DNA of 64,000 nucleotides from Rhynochetos jubatus (taxonomy: Eukaryota > Chordata > Aves > Eurypygiformes > Rhynochetidae). The position numbers and the translations under genes are program-made. The notes beneath the pieces are model-generated. The model was not told where the DNA came from and searched no databases. It saw nothing but the letters and a program-made list of their open reading frames with translations. Shown here in pieces: positions 40,902 to 53,300 of the stretch. The number at the start of each line of letters is the position of its first letter. The first letter of the stretch is position 1. The DNA lies in the NCBI GenBank assembly GCA_027574665.1, contig CM050648.1, positions 41,573,700-41,637,699 of the forward strand, given 5' to 3'.

Positions 40902-41490
40902 TGTAATGGTTTAACCCCAGCAAGAAACTAAGACCCACACAGCCGCTCATTCACTGCCCCCCACGGTGGGATGGGAGAGAGAATCAGAAGAGTAGAAGTG
41001 AGAAAACTCGTGGGTTGAGATAAAGGCAGTTTAATGGGGAAAGTCAAAGCCATGCATGCAAGCAAAGCAAAACAAGGAACTCATTCACCACTTCCCATCA
41101 TCAGGCAGGTGTTCAGCCATCTCCAGGAAATCAGCGCTCCATCACACATAACGGTTACTTGGGAAGACAAACGCCATCACTCTGAATGTCCTCCCTTCCT
41201 TCTTCTTCCTGCAAATTTATAGGCTGATGCCATGTGGTCTGGAATATCCCTTTGGTCAGGTGGGGTCAGCTGTCCCAGCAGTGTCCTCTCCCAACTTCTT
41301 GTGCACCCCCAGACTGCTCACTAGTGGGGTGGTATGAGGAGCAGAGAAGGCCTTGACTCTGTTTAAGCACTGCTCAGCAGTAATGAAAACATCCTTCTGT
41401 TATCAACACTGTTTTCAGCACAAATCCAAAACGTAGCTGCATAGTAGCCATTGTGAAGAAAATTAACTCTACCCAGTCAGAACCAGCACA
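40902..41490 (-). mobile_element. Solo LTR, ERVL-type endogenous retrovirus (copy 2)
   Basis: This 589 bp relative of the LTRs at 15737 and 49649 is in the same orientation. It has a perfect 5 bp target duplication, GCTAG at 40897-40901 and again at 41491-41495, which proves both ends and shows that it is solo. On the minus strand the TATA box is intact (plus TTTATA at 41216-41221) and an ATTAAA polyadenylation signal corresponds to plus 41030-41035. Its right edge in plus coordinates keeps AACCAGCACA; the left edge has TGTAATGG in place of TGTCATGG. No internal viral sequence is present. Confidence 0.92.
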
Positions 41491-41495
41491 GCTAG

Positions 41496-44400
41496 TTATG
41501 TTGCATGAGGAAAGAAGAAAATTCATGGAATTATGGTAACAAAAAAACATTCCATTTACCTCTTCAGTCATTTTAGCATCTGTCTTTACTGAAGTCACAT
41601 TAATTTACAGCCTGTTATTCTTTCATTTTTGCTAATCCTTTTCCGTCTTGTGAAGATTTTTAGCATTCACCACAGTACCGGATCATTAATGCACGCATCT
41701 TTTCACAATTTTCCATCCACCTCAACTACCAGATGCTTCAGAGGATATTTCCACTAACGGATTCCATTAGTATTGACTGTTTTTCACATTAAATGTTTAA
41801 TGTGCACTGTCAGATTTAATCATGTGTTTGCTTGAACAATATCCATTACTGTCTTCGCTTGTATTGCAAAGAGATAGCTTAGTAAGGTTTCCCAGTTCAC
41901 AGATTATTGAATCTTTTTGATGAACTGTGTTGTTTGTAGCCTAATAACTATGAACTTTTGATTATTAAGAATCTTGAAGAATTCTGAATGGTACAAGATG
42001 AAGATTTTTCAGTCAGCACTTGAGACTCTGACTTGCTCCAGAATCTCCTGCCTGCCCTGTGGAGCAAGTCTGAACACACAACGAATGGAAGCATCAATTA
42101 TTGTCTGTGTAATACATACATACATATATAGAGAGAGATCCCTGGGGCACCAGCTAAACCAGTTTGGGCTTAGGCAATGCAGAATGACAAATTTACACAT
42201 GGACATTTGCTTTAAACACTTTCTGGACAAATTCACCTCTGTTGAGCTCCCTCACCAGTATGTTAAAGTGCTTGTTAAGATTGCATGTAACCCTCTGGCA
42301 ATTGTGTTGATGGATGATAGCTTTCTACTGTGGGAAGAGATCGAGTGCCTCGGGCTGATTCTCTCACATGTGTTAGCTTTTTTCTTTGACCATGAAGTTT
42401 TGTTCATATGCCAGTATCTTAGCAACAGCAGACAGTCTGATTCAAGTAAATTCACTGTTTCCTCCCTGGGAAATTAATACAGTGATGACATCCCAGTTTA
42501 ATCTTCCATTTCACTACCATTTAGGGTATAGAAGATCAATTTATTTAGTGCTGTGCACTACAAAGCAACAGCTCCGGGAGCAATCAGCCCGGAAAGGGTC
42601 TGAATAACGTAGTTGTGATAGGGTAAACAATCATTAAACCAGAAACAAAGCATCAGTAACACACAGCTCTTCAGCAGACTGGTACCTTTGAAACCTAGAG
42701 GTTTTAATGTCTTAAATTAGGGACCAACAATAACAAGGTAACCTGCAACTTGATGAAATACAGATCAGTATCTTAAAGTGCATTCCAGAGAAAAAAGAAG
42801 TTAATGGAAATGATATATTACTTACATTACAGCAGAAGAGAAATAAACTCTGTGGGAGGTTATACCTGTAGAGCAGTAGGACTGCAGTCACGTTTGGCAA
42901 AGTACTATTTGAATTGTTTCATTCATATATATATGTATAGGCACATATTTTGTGCTTAAGCAAAAATTAGAAAACAAGCATAAGGCTCCATTTCCTTCCG
43001 ACACTGCTGGCTCTTCCATTGAAGGATATCTCTTACTGTGTGGGAAGGCACTGCTAAAGCTAAATGAAAGAATAACACGACCTAGACCTATTTTAACAGC
43101 TTGTTCGTAGATGTTAATCTAAATGTTTAGCATTAAAAAAAAAGAAAAAAGTGAGAGTTGACGGGAATAACTATGTAAGCTTGTCTTCCGGGTACTGCTT
43201 AAAAAAATAAAAAAAGGTTTTTCCCTATCTCTTTGTCATTGATATCCAAACATTCAAGGTTATCCTGTGAGGTATGCAGCAAGAGCTCAGTTCTGCAGCC
43301 CCTATTTACAAGAGCAGCCCTGAGCAGGAAAACTGACCCGTATCTGTGAGTGACCGCTGGTCTCATGTACACAATACAGAAAAAAAACCCCAGGTATTGA
43401 CTCCAGGCTGATAGGTTCTTGTTCAAACAGGAATATGGTGCATAATGTGCTTTCTATATCTGAATGGCACTGTCATCCTGTCTCCATCTCCTCCTGTTCA
43501 AAATTTCCAGATATATCTAGAGTCTGGAGCCACGTATTTGGTTGTACTCAGTTTCTAACACACCTTAACATTTTTGTGCGAGTTTCAACAACACTACAGG
43601 TCTCTAATGTTAGCGCAAGAATCCTTCTGGCTAAAGACTTGCCCAGAATGTGCTAACTGACCACAGCGAACTTGTATGGGAACCTGAGCAGCATCAGCCG
43701 CATGAAAGCTAGTCTCTCTCCTGAAACTATGACACACATTTCACAGATCCCTGGCTGTTAATTTGCTTCAAAATTCAACATTTGCACATCCTGATTGAAG
43801 ACCAATCACAATAGGCCTTCCCAGTGCACCGGCAACATTTTAAAACTGAAAATCTGAAGAATTAAATCTGTTCTTGTTCATGAGACCACACAGTGAAGAA
43901 AGGATTAGTGTGAGATGCAAAGTGTTTTAACAGGGGGTCGTTGTATATAGATTTTTACTTTCAGAGAAGTGTCTTGCTCTGCAGAAAACATTCACTTATA
44001 AGAAAAAAAGGAGGCGAAAAGTGGGATTTGTGAGGAAATCCTTACTGCATTGGATTCAATGTGCTTGAAGACTTGGGTCTCTAAGTGCCTTGGAAGATGT
44101 TCAATTTATTCCAGAAAAGCATTGTCATTAGCAGAAAATTAGCCAAATTTTGTTTGCAGACAGTTATCCTTAGGAGTTAGTCAGATTAACTTGGGGGCAA
44201 GTGCAGAAAAGTAACTAAGACAATAGGAAAAAAAGGAATAAATTTTTATGAGGAATAAGAAGAAAATATCTCCCTTTTTTTAAAAATAAATAATTTGGAA
44301 CAACTGTTCAACCAATATCTAAAGATACTCTGAAAAAGCATCCACTTGACTGATGCAATGCCAGCATGTAGTTCCACATTGCTTAACAGAATATTTTATT

Positions 44401-47400
44401 TGAATACATAAATGTGTGTTTTCAAGGGCATGAGAACACTGCCTCATGTCCGAGAGCACATTTTTGGCTCCTGTGGGGAATAAGAGCCTGTGTCTGTGCT
44501 GCTCTTACCCTCAGTCTAGTATTTGCAGAAATCTCCATGGAACAACATGTCCATATTATAAAAATTACAAGGAGGGCAGCCAACAGTTTCGCTCTTTTGA
44601 AGGCAAAGGATAGACAAACAAGAACACCTCTGTTTACAGACGTTCCACTGATGTGCAGATACCATGATAGTGCACAGTTTTCTTTTAGAAACAGGGAGCA
44701 AGGCACTGCCTACACAATACTAGTGAAAACCAAACAGACACCATTCTTAACAGATCTCCATAATCAGGTTTGCATTACAATGACTACTTGTGTGAGCAGA
44801 AGGATGGCATTTTTAACAGTGGCGGTTACTTACTTAGGAATGTTTCAACAAAATGTTTGTCACAACTTCTAATGATATCTACAGAGACAAAAAGTTTCCC
44901 ATAAATACTTGAGAACAGCACACACTGCTACTTTACTCTCTTCATCCTTTAGATAACATCTTCCCCTCTTCTTACTGCTGCTTTTCATCTCCCTAGTCTT
45001 ACACCTAGAAAAGTATTAGAAGGACAAAACAGCAACTAGTCTTTCAGTTATACCTTTCTGGGTAGTCTTTAAATCTCACCTGTAATCTCCTAATTTTTTT
45101 AATTAAAGTCATAAGACTTTACAATTTAAAAAACTGTTTTGGAAATTAAGTATTCTAATCAGGATCATATTAGAAATATAGTCAGAGATAAATATAAATA
45201 CTTCAAACAGTCAGGACCAAAACTAGAATCATTAATATTATTAACAACAAGGTAAACCAGTGAGGACTTGATTAGGGGAGTTAGAAGATAAGAAAAGAGA
45301 TACAGGAGTGGCTGAAGGGTAAAGCCGAAAGCAACTAATTACCATGGGTTTCAAGAAGAGAATTATAATGTGATTAAGATTGTGATCGTTTAATCTCACT
45401 TCTTCCTTTGTAAACATACCCTTGCAGCTCTGTAGTGAGCATGAAACCCATTGTGGACTACAGAGGAGAGCAGAATGGAAACTTTAATTAGAGTCTCTTC
45501 TTCAACCATTAACTGGAACTCTGTCATAGAGATCACCTTCAATTCACGTCAAAACCGATGGGCAATGATTGAACTATGGAGACATGCTGTGTAATCAGGA
45601 CTGGTGCAGGGAATATGGACAGGTATTTCAGATATGACACTGCAGATAGAGTCACAGACATCCATTTGATGTCAGTTGATGATTTGATGACTAAAGTCCC
45701 ATCAGCTGTCCATGGAAACAGAGTGAAATCCAAACCCAGGCACCAGGTCTGAGTACTGAGCTGTTGGACACCTAGACCTACAGCAGCTCTTCCAGTTCAT
45801 AATTGCTGGATACTGTAGAAGATCAGGGGCCATCCCATAGGGAGGAGCACTCCAAACTACAAGGAACCAGAACAGAGACCTTTGCTAGTGCAGGCAGAGT
45901 ATCCACTCAAGGTTGTTAGACATTTCACATGTAAAACCAGAGCTATTTCACATGGTAAAGAAATCTTTGCGAGCAAAGTGACTAACCAGTAGCCATCAGG
46001 CCTATTGCTCTTGGCAAGTTAAGAATGAAACACTGGCATTTCCTCTTTGAAAAGTATGTGCTGCACAGGCACCAACTTCTGGCTGCAAACAAGCCTTCCT
46101 TTGTGTTTCTCCTGGCATTGGCCAGCACATGAGCTGTACCTCCAGCCTACCTTAGCAGCCATATTAAGGAAGAGTAAACTGGAGTCAGTGAATTCATCAT
46201 GCCAGTTCCTCTCTCGCTCCTTCTCAGGCATCCCTATAGTGATTTCTGAATGTGGACATTGGCTTGCTGCACCACATGCTTCACACTGGCTGTCCCCACA
46301 CTGCCTGAATCCTCCTTGTGCCCAAATTCCCCTGTGTGGTGCACCAGTGTTTGCTCCAGACTCAAGCCGTATCAACTAACATGGAGGCCGCGTGAAGGCC
46401 TGGAAAGAGTGCACTCAAAAGCAGAGCTGATGTCTGTGCAAACCTAATACACCTAATTTGAGAGTGATATCAAACCATTAGGCAACTGGAATTCAGGCTT
46501 AGTAAAGAATTAAATCCATTGTCAATATTTAGAATAATATTTCTATATAAGGGGGCTGACTCTCTCATGATCATTATAGTAGAAACTGCTCTACACAAAC
46601 TATACTTCATTGGGTAAGGTTAATATGTTTGTCATTGTTGCTTACATAAAAGTGAAAAGAATACAATTTTCTTAAATAGTTGGGAAGCTACTACATGTAA
46701 ACATATCACCTCCCCCTTAAATAACCACAGAAATATTCTCATTAATTTTCACAGAACTCAAGAATGGAAACTAAATAACGTTGATTCATCTACTTTTCAA
46801 ATGCAAACACAACCTCATATTAAAACCAAGATCCTCTCACATAAAACCTCGTTCCAAACAGCCCTGATGCTACTTTCCTGTTGGCAGAATAGCAGCAGCA
46901 GCATAAAGATAGAAGATAAGAGATATTCACAGGAGTCAAAGGAAAGACAGTGTGTGTTTTCCATGAAATCTCAGTGCCAGCTGCCTGTCTGTTGTTTCCA
47001 GGCACACAAAAATTCAAGGTGGGCACTGATTTGGACACAGCAGCCAAGGGAAGCAATTTTGTGCAAGCTAGTTTAACATTCTTACACTTAATGACCTTCT
47101 CATTAAAGCCAAGACTATGAAGTTTGTTACTCAATTAAGAACAGTCTACAGAATAATAAAAAAATAAATCTTAGAAGTACTAGATTACATATTAACTGTT
47201 ATACATATGCCTGTCTACAGTCTCATGCAATGTCATTAGATTTTGTACTAGTGGAAACTCTGAATTGTAAATTACTTAAGGAATAAATTTAAGTTATAGT
47301 GATGTGTACAGTATAGATGCTCGTCCTCAGCTTTTGACTAAGAATGTATATAAAAATAAGTATCTTCTACTTAGTATTTTCACTTAATACTGTTCCCTAA

Positions 47401-48674
47401 TGTTCACTACTAGATCATTGATATGACAGATTGGGTGATGAATGGTTACTGAAATCAGTGAAACTGAGTAATTATCAGTAACATCTGGTTTCCCACAAAA
47501 CAACCTAGTAAGATCTCAATTTCAGTTTCCTTTAAATCCCAGAACTAGACTGTTGATCAGTTAAAGGTAATAGGTTTTAAAAATTTGTAAGTATTAAGTA
47601 TTAAAAGTTACAGGTTGAGAAGAATTCTGAAACAACTGCCATAAAATCATAAACTTTCCAAGTGTCCCCCAAATCAAAGGTAAAGACACTCATTTTATTT
47701 CAACATTTGCTATCCAAATAAAGCCAGCACCTTTACCAGAGTAAACTTCCCTGAAAGTGGTGGTGTTAAGCAAGTTTAAAAGAGGGAAAAAAAAAAACAA
47801 GGAAGAGAAAAGAAAGAAGGTCAGAGTAGAAGACTCAAAGAATTGCTCATTGCCACAAACTAGAGAGCTGCTTCAGGGAACAATGAAACTTGTCCAAGCT
47901 CCTGAACTTTCAAAGAAAGATTTCTCCTGAATTGTGTCATATTACCTCTTCCTAAAAAATTTTTAGGCAAGGTTTGCTGGGAAGCTTTGGGACAGTATCC
48001 TCTCCCCTTCTCTGCAGAGGCGTATCCATAACCAGGAGGCACTCAGTACTTGGGTGTTTCTCATCAAGCGTAAAGCAGGAGTATGCTGACACCAGGTGTC
48101 AATTTTCAGGGCCAAGGCCAGGAGTGCTGAACCAGCCCCGACTTCAAGATTGTCTTCTTCAAATGAATTAACTGTGGAAAGATGGAAAGACTTAGTTTTT
48201 TCCTTTTGAGGTAACCATCCTCAGATGTTCCAAGAAGAGCACAGGCACTTTTATTAGGGGTATTAGCACTCTCTTTCAAAGACATTTGGAAGCTGCAATA
48301 GGAAGTGCAGGAGGCAGTTTCACAATACAGGACTTCAGAGATAATACACAGGAGCCTTACAGGGTTGTTGACCCTCACTCCCAGCCCATGGCATGACATC
48401 CAGTTCCTCAGGACACAGAAGTTCCATTCAGGACAAAACCAATTTTGCCATCCAAAATAGCAGTGTAACACTCAATCTTCATGCCATGCCCTGTGTTTCT
48501 GTTAATTTTGCTGGGTTAACTTTTGGATGGATGAGTTCCCTGGCCCAGCTCCCCAAATGGCTTCACTTACACAAGCATGCACAGATGTGGCAGGAACACA
48601 CAGCTGGGGACAGGCTGTTGCAGGGAGAGCAGATGAGTTTGGGCTTGCACCAAGTTCAAGAACTCAGGTACTAT
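41496..48674. other. Intergenic, no gene seen
   Basis: Holds the longest stray plus-strand frames of the desert (41974-42477, 167 codons; 44414-44872, 152 codons). Neither resembles a known protein, and the first runs through a microsatellite. The region lies between two same-oriented LTRs but contains no viral sequence that I can recognise. Confidence 0.6.
42113..42138. repeat. Short (TACA)n/(TA)n/(GA)n microsatellite
   Basis: TACATACATACATATATA followed by GAGAGAGA. This is a compound microsatellite of about 26 bases. Confidence 0.85.
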
Positions 48675-48803
48675 ATTGGGTTGGCATGGCAAGGTTGGGG
48701 GGGGGGGGGGGAGGGGGCGAGGGGTGGTGTCGTGCTTCAGGGGGTGGCTTCTCTGTTCTGCTTTCCCTATGTCCTATAAAGCCAATGCCAGCTGGCTGCA
48801 AGA
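48675..48803 (+). mobile_element. Fragment of a second avian LTR family
   Basis: TTGGGTTGGCATGGCAAGG, then a G run (G15 at 48697-48711), then GGGTGGCTTCTCTGTTCTGC and AAGCCAATGCCAGCTGGCTG. This order resembles the 5' portion of an abundant avian ERVL-type LTR as I remember it. Only ~130 bp survive, cut on the right by CR1 sequence. Family assignment is tentative. Confidence 0.5.
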
Positions 48804-49000
48804 TGAGGGGGGTGATTTTCCCCCTCTACTCTGCTCTTGTGAGATCCCACCTGCAGTACTGCATCCTGCTCTGGGGCCCCCAACAAAAGAAGGGTATTGA
48901 CCAGTTGGAGCGTGGCCTCCAGAGGAGGCCATGAAGATTCTCAGAGGGCTGGAGCACCTCTCCTGTGAAGACAGGTTGAGAGAATTGGGCTTCTTCAGCC
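48804..49000 (+). mobile_element. CR1 LINE internal fragment (polymerase C-terminus, no tail)
   Basis: The frame encodes [18 protein letters not shown] and [15 protein letters not shown], the end of the CR1 ORF2 product. The sequence stops at GGGCTTCTTCAGCC, so the CR1 tail is missing. It directly follows a fragment of an unrelated LTR, and both elements are broken at this contact. Confidence 0.88.
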
Positions 49001-49489
49001 CAATTTTATTTGATCAAAGTGTAGGTTGGGCTTGACAGCTGCCACAAATTCCCTTAATATTCTTGCAGTTCAGTGTCTTCCCAACTGTTTCATCATGATC
49101 ACAGCAGTTTCCTTACTGTCAGCAGAAGAATTTTCTGCTTTTCCTGATTTTTGTAATACTCTCTCACAGTGATCCATACAGCTTCAATGCACATTGCTTG
49201 TGTGCTGGGCATTTCCTAAACTGAAATGCCAGTGCTCTGTGGTTCAGATTCTCTACAGCCTTGGAGTTCAGTTACCAGGGAAATCATGTTTAACTTTCAA
49301 GCTGTTTACATTCCAAACAAAAGGATTTCTCTGTACAGCATCCAAAAACCGACAAAGTTACAAGTGCTTAAGCTTTTTGCAATAAGATCAAATATATAAA
49401 AAAAATCTCCCTCCTCCTATTTCCTCTGGTTGCAGTCTTCTGCATATCATATAGCTTAAGCTGTATCTACACAGCCTCTCTTTGTGGTA

Positions 49490-49645
49490 TCACATAAGCT
49501 TTTACAGATAAGCTCGCTCCTCTAATCCTCTAAAGGTTCCATACAAATTCAGTCTTTTCCCTTCTAAACTTCTTAGTTTCTTACTAGTTCAGAAGATATT
49601 TCTACACTTGACTTCTTAAAGACTTCTTCATTTCCTTGGAGATAT
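49490..49645. repeat. Direct repeat, left copy, flanking solo LTR 3
   Basis: This 156 bp segment starts TCACATAAGCTTTTACAG and ends near TTCCTTGGAGAT. It matches 50237-50385 along its whole length with about a dozen substitutions and one 4-base gap by eye. Together with its partner it brackets the LTR at 49649-50235. Confidence 0.9.
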
Positions 49646-49648
49646 AAA

Positions 49649-50235
49649 TGTCATGGTTTAACCCCAGTCAGCAACTAAGACCCACACAGCCGCTCGCTCA
49701 CTATCCCCTGTGGGATGGGGGAAAGAATTGGAAAAGTGAGGAAACTCACGGTTGAGATAAAGACAGTTTAATAGGTAAAGCAAAAGCCACGTATGCAAGC
49801 AAAGCAAAATAAGGAACTCATTCACTACTTCCCATCAGCAGGCAGGTGCTCAGCTATCTCCAGGAAAGCAGGGCTCCATCACACGTAACAGTTACTTAAA
49901 AAGACAAATGCCATCTCTCCAAACATCCCCCCCTTCCTTCTTCTTCCCCCAGCTTTATATGCCAAGCATGACAGCATCTGGTATGGAATATCCCTTTGGT
50001 CAGTTGGGGTCAGCTGTCCCATCTGTGTCCCCTCCCAGGTTCTTGTGCACCTCTAACCTACTACAGCTGGTGGGGTGGTGAAAGGAGCAGAAAAGACCTT
50101 GACTGTGTAAGCACTGCCCAGCAATAACAAAAACATCCCTCTGTTACCAACACTGTTCCCAGCACAAATCCAAAACATAGCCCCATACTAGCTACTACAA
50201 AGAAAATTAAGCCTACCCCAGCCAAAACCAGCACA
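49649..50235 (-). mobile_element. Solo LTR, ERVL-type endogenous retrovirus (copy 3), between direct repeats
   Basis: This is a third member of the same LTR family, 587 bp, with plus-strand edges TGTCATGG and CCAGCACA. TATA (plus TTTATA 49954-49959) and polyadenylation (plus TTTAAT 49767-49772) signals are retained. Unlike copies 1 and 2 it has no 5 bp target duplication at its edges (ATAAA on the left, GTCAC on the right). Instead it sits between two ~150 bp direct repeats, 49490-49645 and 50237-50385. No internal viral sequence is present. Confidence 0.9.
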
Positions 50236-50236
50236 G

Positions 50237-50385
50237 TCACATAAGCTTGTACAGATAAGCTCGCTCTTCTAATCGTCTAAGGGTTCCACACAAATTCAGT
50301 CTTTTCCCTTCAAAACTTCTTAATTTCTTACTTATTCAGAAGATATTTCTACACTTCTTAAAGACTTTTTTATTTCCTTTGAGAT
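50237..50385. repeat. Direct repeat, right copy, flanking solo LTR 3
   Basis: This 149 bp partner of 49490-49645 starts TCACATAAGCTTGTACAG, one base after the LTR ends. It ends TTCCTTTGAGAT and runs into a T-rich tract. The bases GTCAC at the LTR edge (50236-50240) resemble ATCAC at the start of the left copy (49489-49493). Confidence 0.9.
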
Positions 50386-53300
50386 TTTTTTTTCAGAACA
50401 GCTGTTATAATCTGTACCTAACTACCCTATCAACAAATTTGTGACTCAACAAGGTAGCAAAATTCTGCTCTAATTCCACCCTAAATTCTACCAGGTTTGA
50501 CAGTACCCATAAGATGACTGAAGGTCTTGAAGGAGCACATGAAAACTTTTACAGTCAGATGTCTGCTGATCTGATTTATAAACGTTGTGTTTGTTAAAAT
50601 TTGTTCCAAACATTTTGGCAAACCAGTTTTGTATCAGATCAGGCAGCAGGTGCCTACATCAGAATTCTCCAGACCACCCACGGGTCCTTTCAGGCCTTGA
50701 CTCCCTTCCCATTCCTTGACTGCTGAGCTCACAGCACCTGACTCTGGCTGTTCTCCTGCAAATGCAGGCTTGGACCACGCTCTTTCTTCCTGGAGCTTCA
50801 CCACAGTCAGTTCCCTCTCTCTGTCACACTTTGCATCTGCCTTTTGCCTCAGATGCCCTCTCTTGGACTGGGCTCTTCTGCTTTCCCTTAGGTCTTTTCC
50901 TGAATCACAGGTATTGCATTTAATAATCTTGGCATTGCCACTAAGCCAGAACCAAGCCCTAGTGCAGAGCTAGACTTGCCATAAGCAGCATTCCCTGGAT
51001 GCAGCTCAGTGCACTGAGATGCTCATGGGAGTGAGCAGTCAGGAGGGCAAAGCAATCTCTCATGGCAGTCAGATGGTGAGGAGCTTTGCTGCATCGCTGC
51101 CGGCAGAACATCTCCGTATCAGTGCTAACCAGACCTGGAGGAGTGCAGGAGACAGGCTCTGAACAGCACATACCAGGGGACCATGGATGCCCATTAGAGC
51201 TCCAGTTCTGGCAGTATGACCTGCTGCAAGCTCCAGGAGCTGGATCCTATCCTAGTGAGGAATACAGACATAATTCCCATACGCGGTGCAGATTATGGCC
51301 CTTTCCCATATTTGGATTTGATTCCATTTCTTGTGCACTAAGGAAAAGGAAGCATCCATAGCCACGGAGCACACTGCTACGGGCAGGAAACCTTTAAGAA
51401 AGGCTGAGCTACAGGTACCTGCAGAACCTCAAGTCAGATCCAGCATCAAAACCAAATAAGAAATAACTCTGTGGGACATTTTCTAACATAGTTGTTTTCC
51501 CTTCTTCTCTTCTGGGGATGCAACGAGGCCTTGGGCATTTAACCCAATTATGTTAGAGTGATCTAACACAACCACCAAGATGATTCAACTCCATCAGTGC
51601 CAGACCCATTGTCCCATCCATGCTCCAGACTCAACCTGCAGCTCATCCCCTGCTATTAACAACTGTCCCATTTAACCTGTACCACAACATCTATGGCATG
51701 GGTCCTACTAGTTGCCATTTTTGTTGCCAGCTATGAAAAACTGAGCTCCAGTGTCCACAGACACAGGTAAAGGAGTAGCCTATCTGTTCCACAGGAAACC
51801 ATACTGGAAAAAAATTGAGCACGATTTCACGCAGACCATCTGTCAGTGACCACCGTTGTACATGTGACCTCACCTAATGCATTATGATCTATGTAACTGC
51901 ACTGTAGCTGGGCTAGTGTTATACATCCTTGGGATGCTTCCTGGTATGGTGGACTTCCTTGCCGAGCTGCTGCAGGTAACTCTTTCTGCCAAGGCCGTCA
52001 CTTCCCTTGTTCTGGTAAGCCATGAGCTGCAGAACCTTCAGGACATAGATATATGGTCCTGGCAGTGCAAATAGACACTCACTGTCCTGAGATGAACCCA
52101 ACACTGGGGCTGTCTGCAAGTGGATGTTCCATTTCCACTGTGCCCCTCTCACCTATGTATCCACCACGAGTCCCTCCCATCACCAGTAGCCAGTGTGACC
52201 AACTGATGACCTATGCCAGGGTTCACTATGCCCAGAGCCTACAGAGACTCAGCAACAGCCTGCTCCTCTGTTGACACCATTTCCCACTTTGCGCAGCAGG
52301 CTCGAGCAGTAGCCCACAATACTAGGGTTCACATAAAAAATATCTGTGTCATCAGCAGGACCAGTGACAGCAATCTGAAACTGCCCCAAGAATGCGTATT
52401 AATTCAGATGGGTAATCCATGGCAGTGTGAGGGGAGGGAAGAGACTGAAGTAGTGCTGAGAAGAAACAGAGAAGTGGATTTTCATGCTCTTACCGGTGGT
52501 GGGTTTTTCTATGGCAGCCATGGATAGTCACACGGCAAGTACGCAATATTTGTTTCTTACAAATAAACATAAAATTGGCCTGGGAAGGAGAACAGATAAC
52601 ATCTAATCAAGGCCCCTGCAGCATCCATGAAGTCCTTATCTACATCTCTTACTACTTCGCTGTTGGCTTCTACATGTGCAGCCCCTACAGCTGGAGCTTT
52701 ACATGCCTCTCCCACGCAAACCTTGGAGCGCTCACTTCATCCTGAGGAATTGGATAGTAAAAAGCATGGCAGAAGCATTAGCCTGCCTCTGTTTGGGATA
52801 CACTCTAAAACAGGGGCACCCATCCATCTTCTTTGCCCTGGTTAGCCTATCTTTGTCCTTCACACAACTTGCAGTGCTCTGCTTTTATTCTACATACTAT
52901 ATTAAATAAAGCCCTTTAAAAGCCACTGAGATGAAGGGCTTGAAGTGGAGTCAAATGCTTTGTGCAAAGGAAAGCTACCACCCACTACAAAAGGTTTTAC
53001 ACTCAATAGTATGAGCCTCTCTCATGGACTACCTTTGCAGCACTGAGAGGCAAGTAAAGTGGCCACAGCTGGTGCTGCCACTTGCACAGCAGGTTCCCCT
53101 CGGGTCCTTTGGTCCTGTCTGACAGCCATCTGCTCTTTCTTGGCCTCTCAGAAGCACAGACACAGTAGACCTTTTTCCTGCACTGCAGATCAAACTCAGC
53201 TCTGACCCTGAGGGACTCCCTGTCTTTTCCACAGCAGCTGCAGACACAAAAACTGAATGCTCAGGAGGTCACCCGTGAGTGACTTCATAAACCATCAGGG

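Noticed and set aside
41974..42477. 167-codon plus-strand ORF
   Set aside because: No recognisable domain. It crosses a TACA/TA/GA microsatellite, and its composition is that of the surrounding AT-rich DNA. It is probably a chance frame, though length alone does not exclude a small gene.
44414..44872. 152-codon plus-strand ORF
   Set aside because: No family recognised, open frames exist on the opposite strand over the same bases, and no splice or promoter context was seen.
40902..50235. The two same-oriented LTRs at 40.9 and 49.6 kb as the ends of one provirus with an 8 kb interior
   Set aside because: The LTR at 40902-41490 has its own perfect GCTAG target duplication on both sides, so it is a complete solo insertion. 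No viral protein sequence was recognised between the two.
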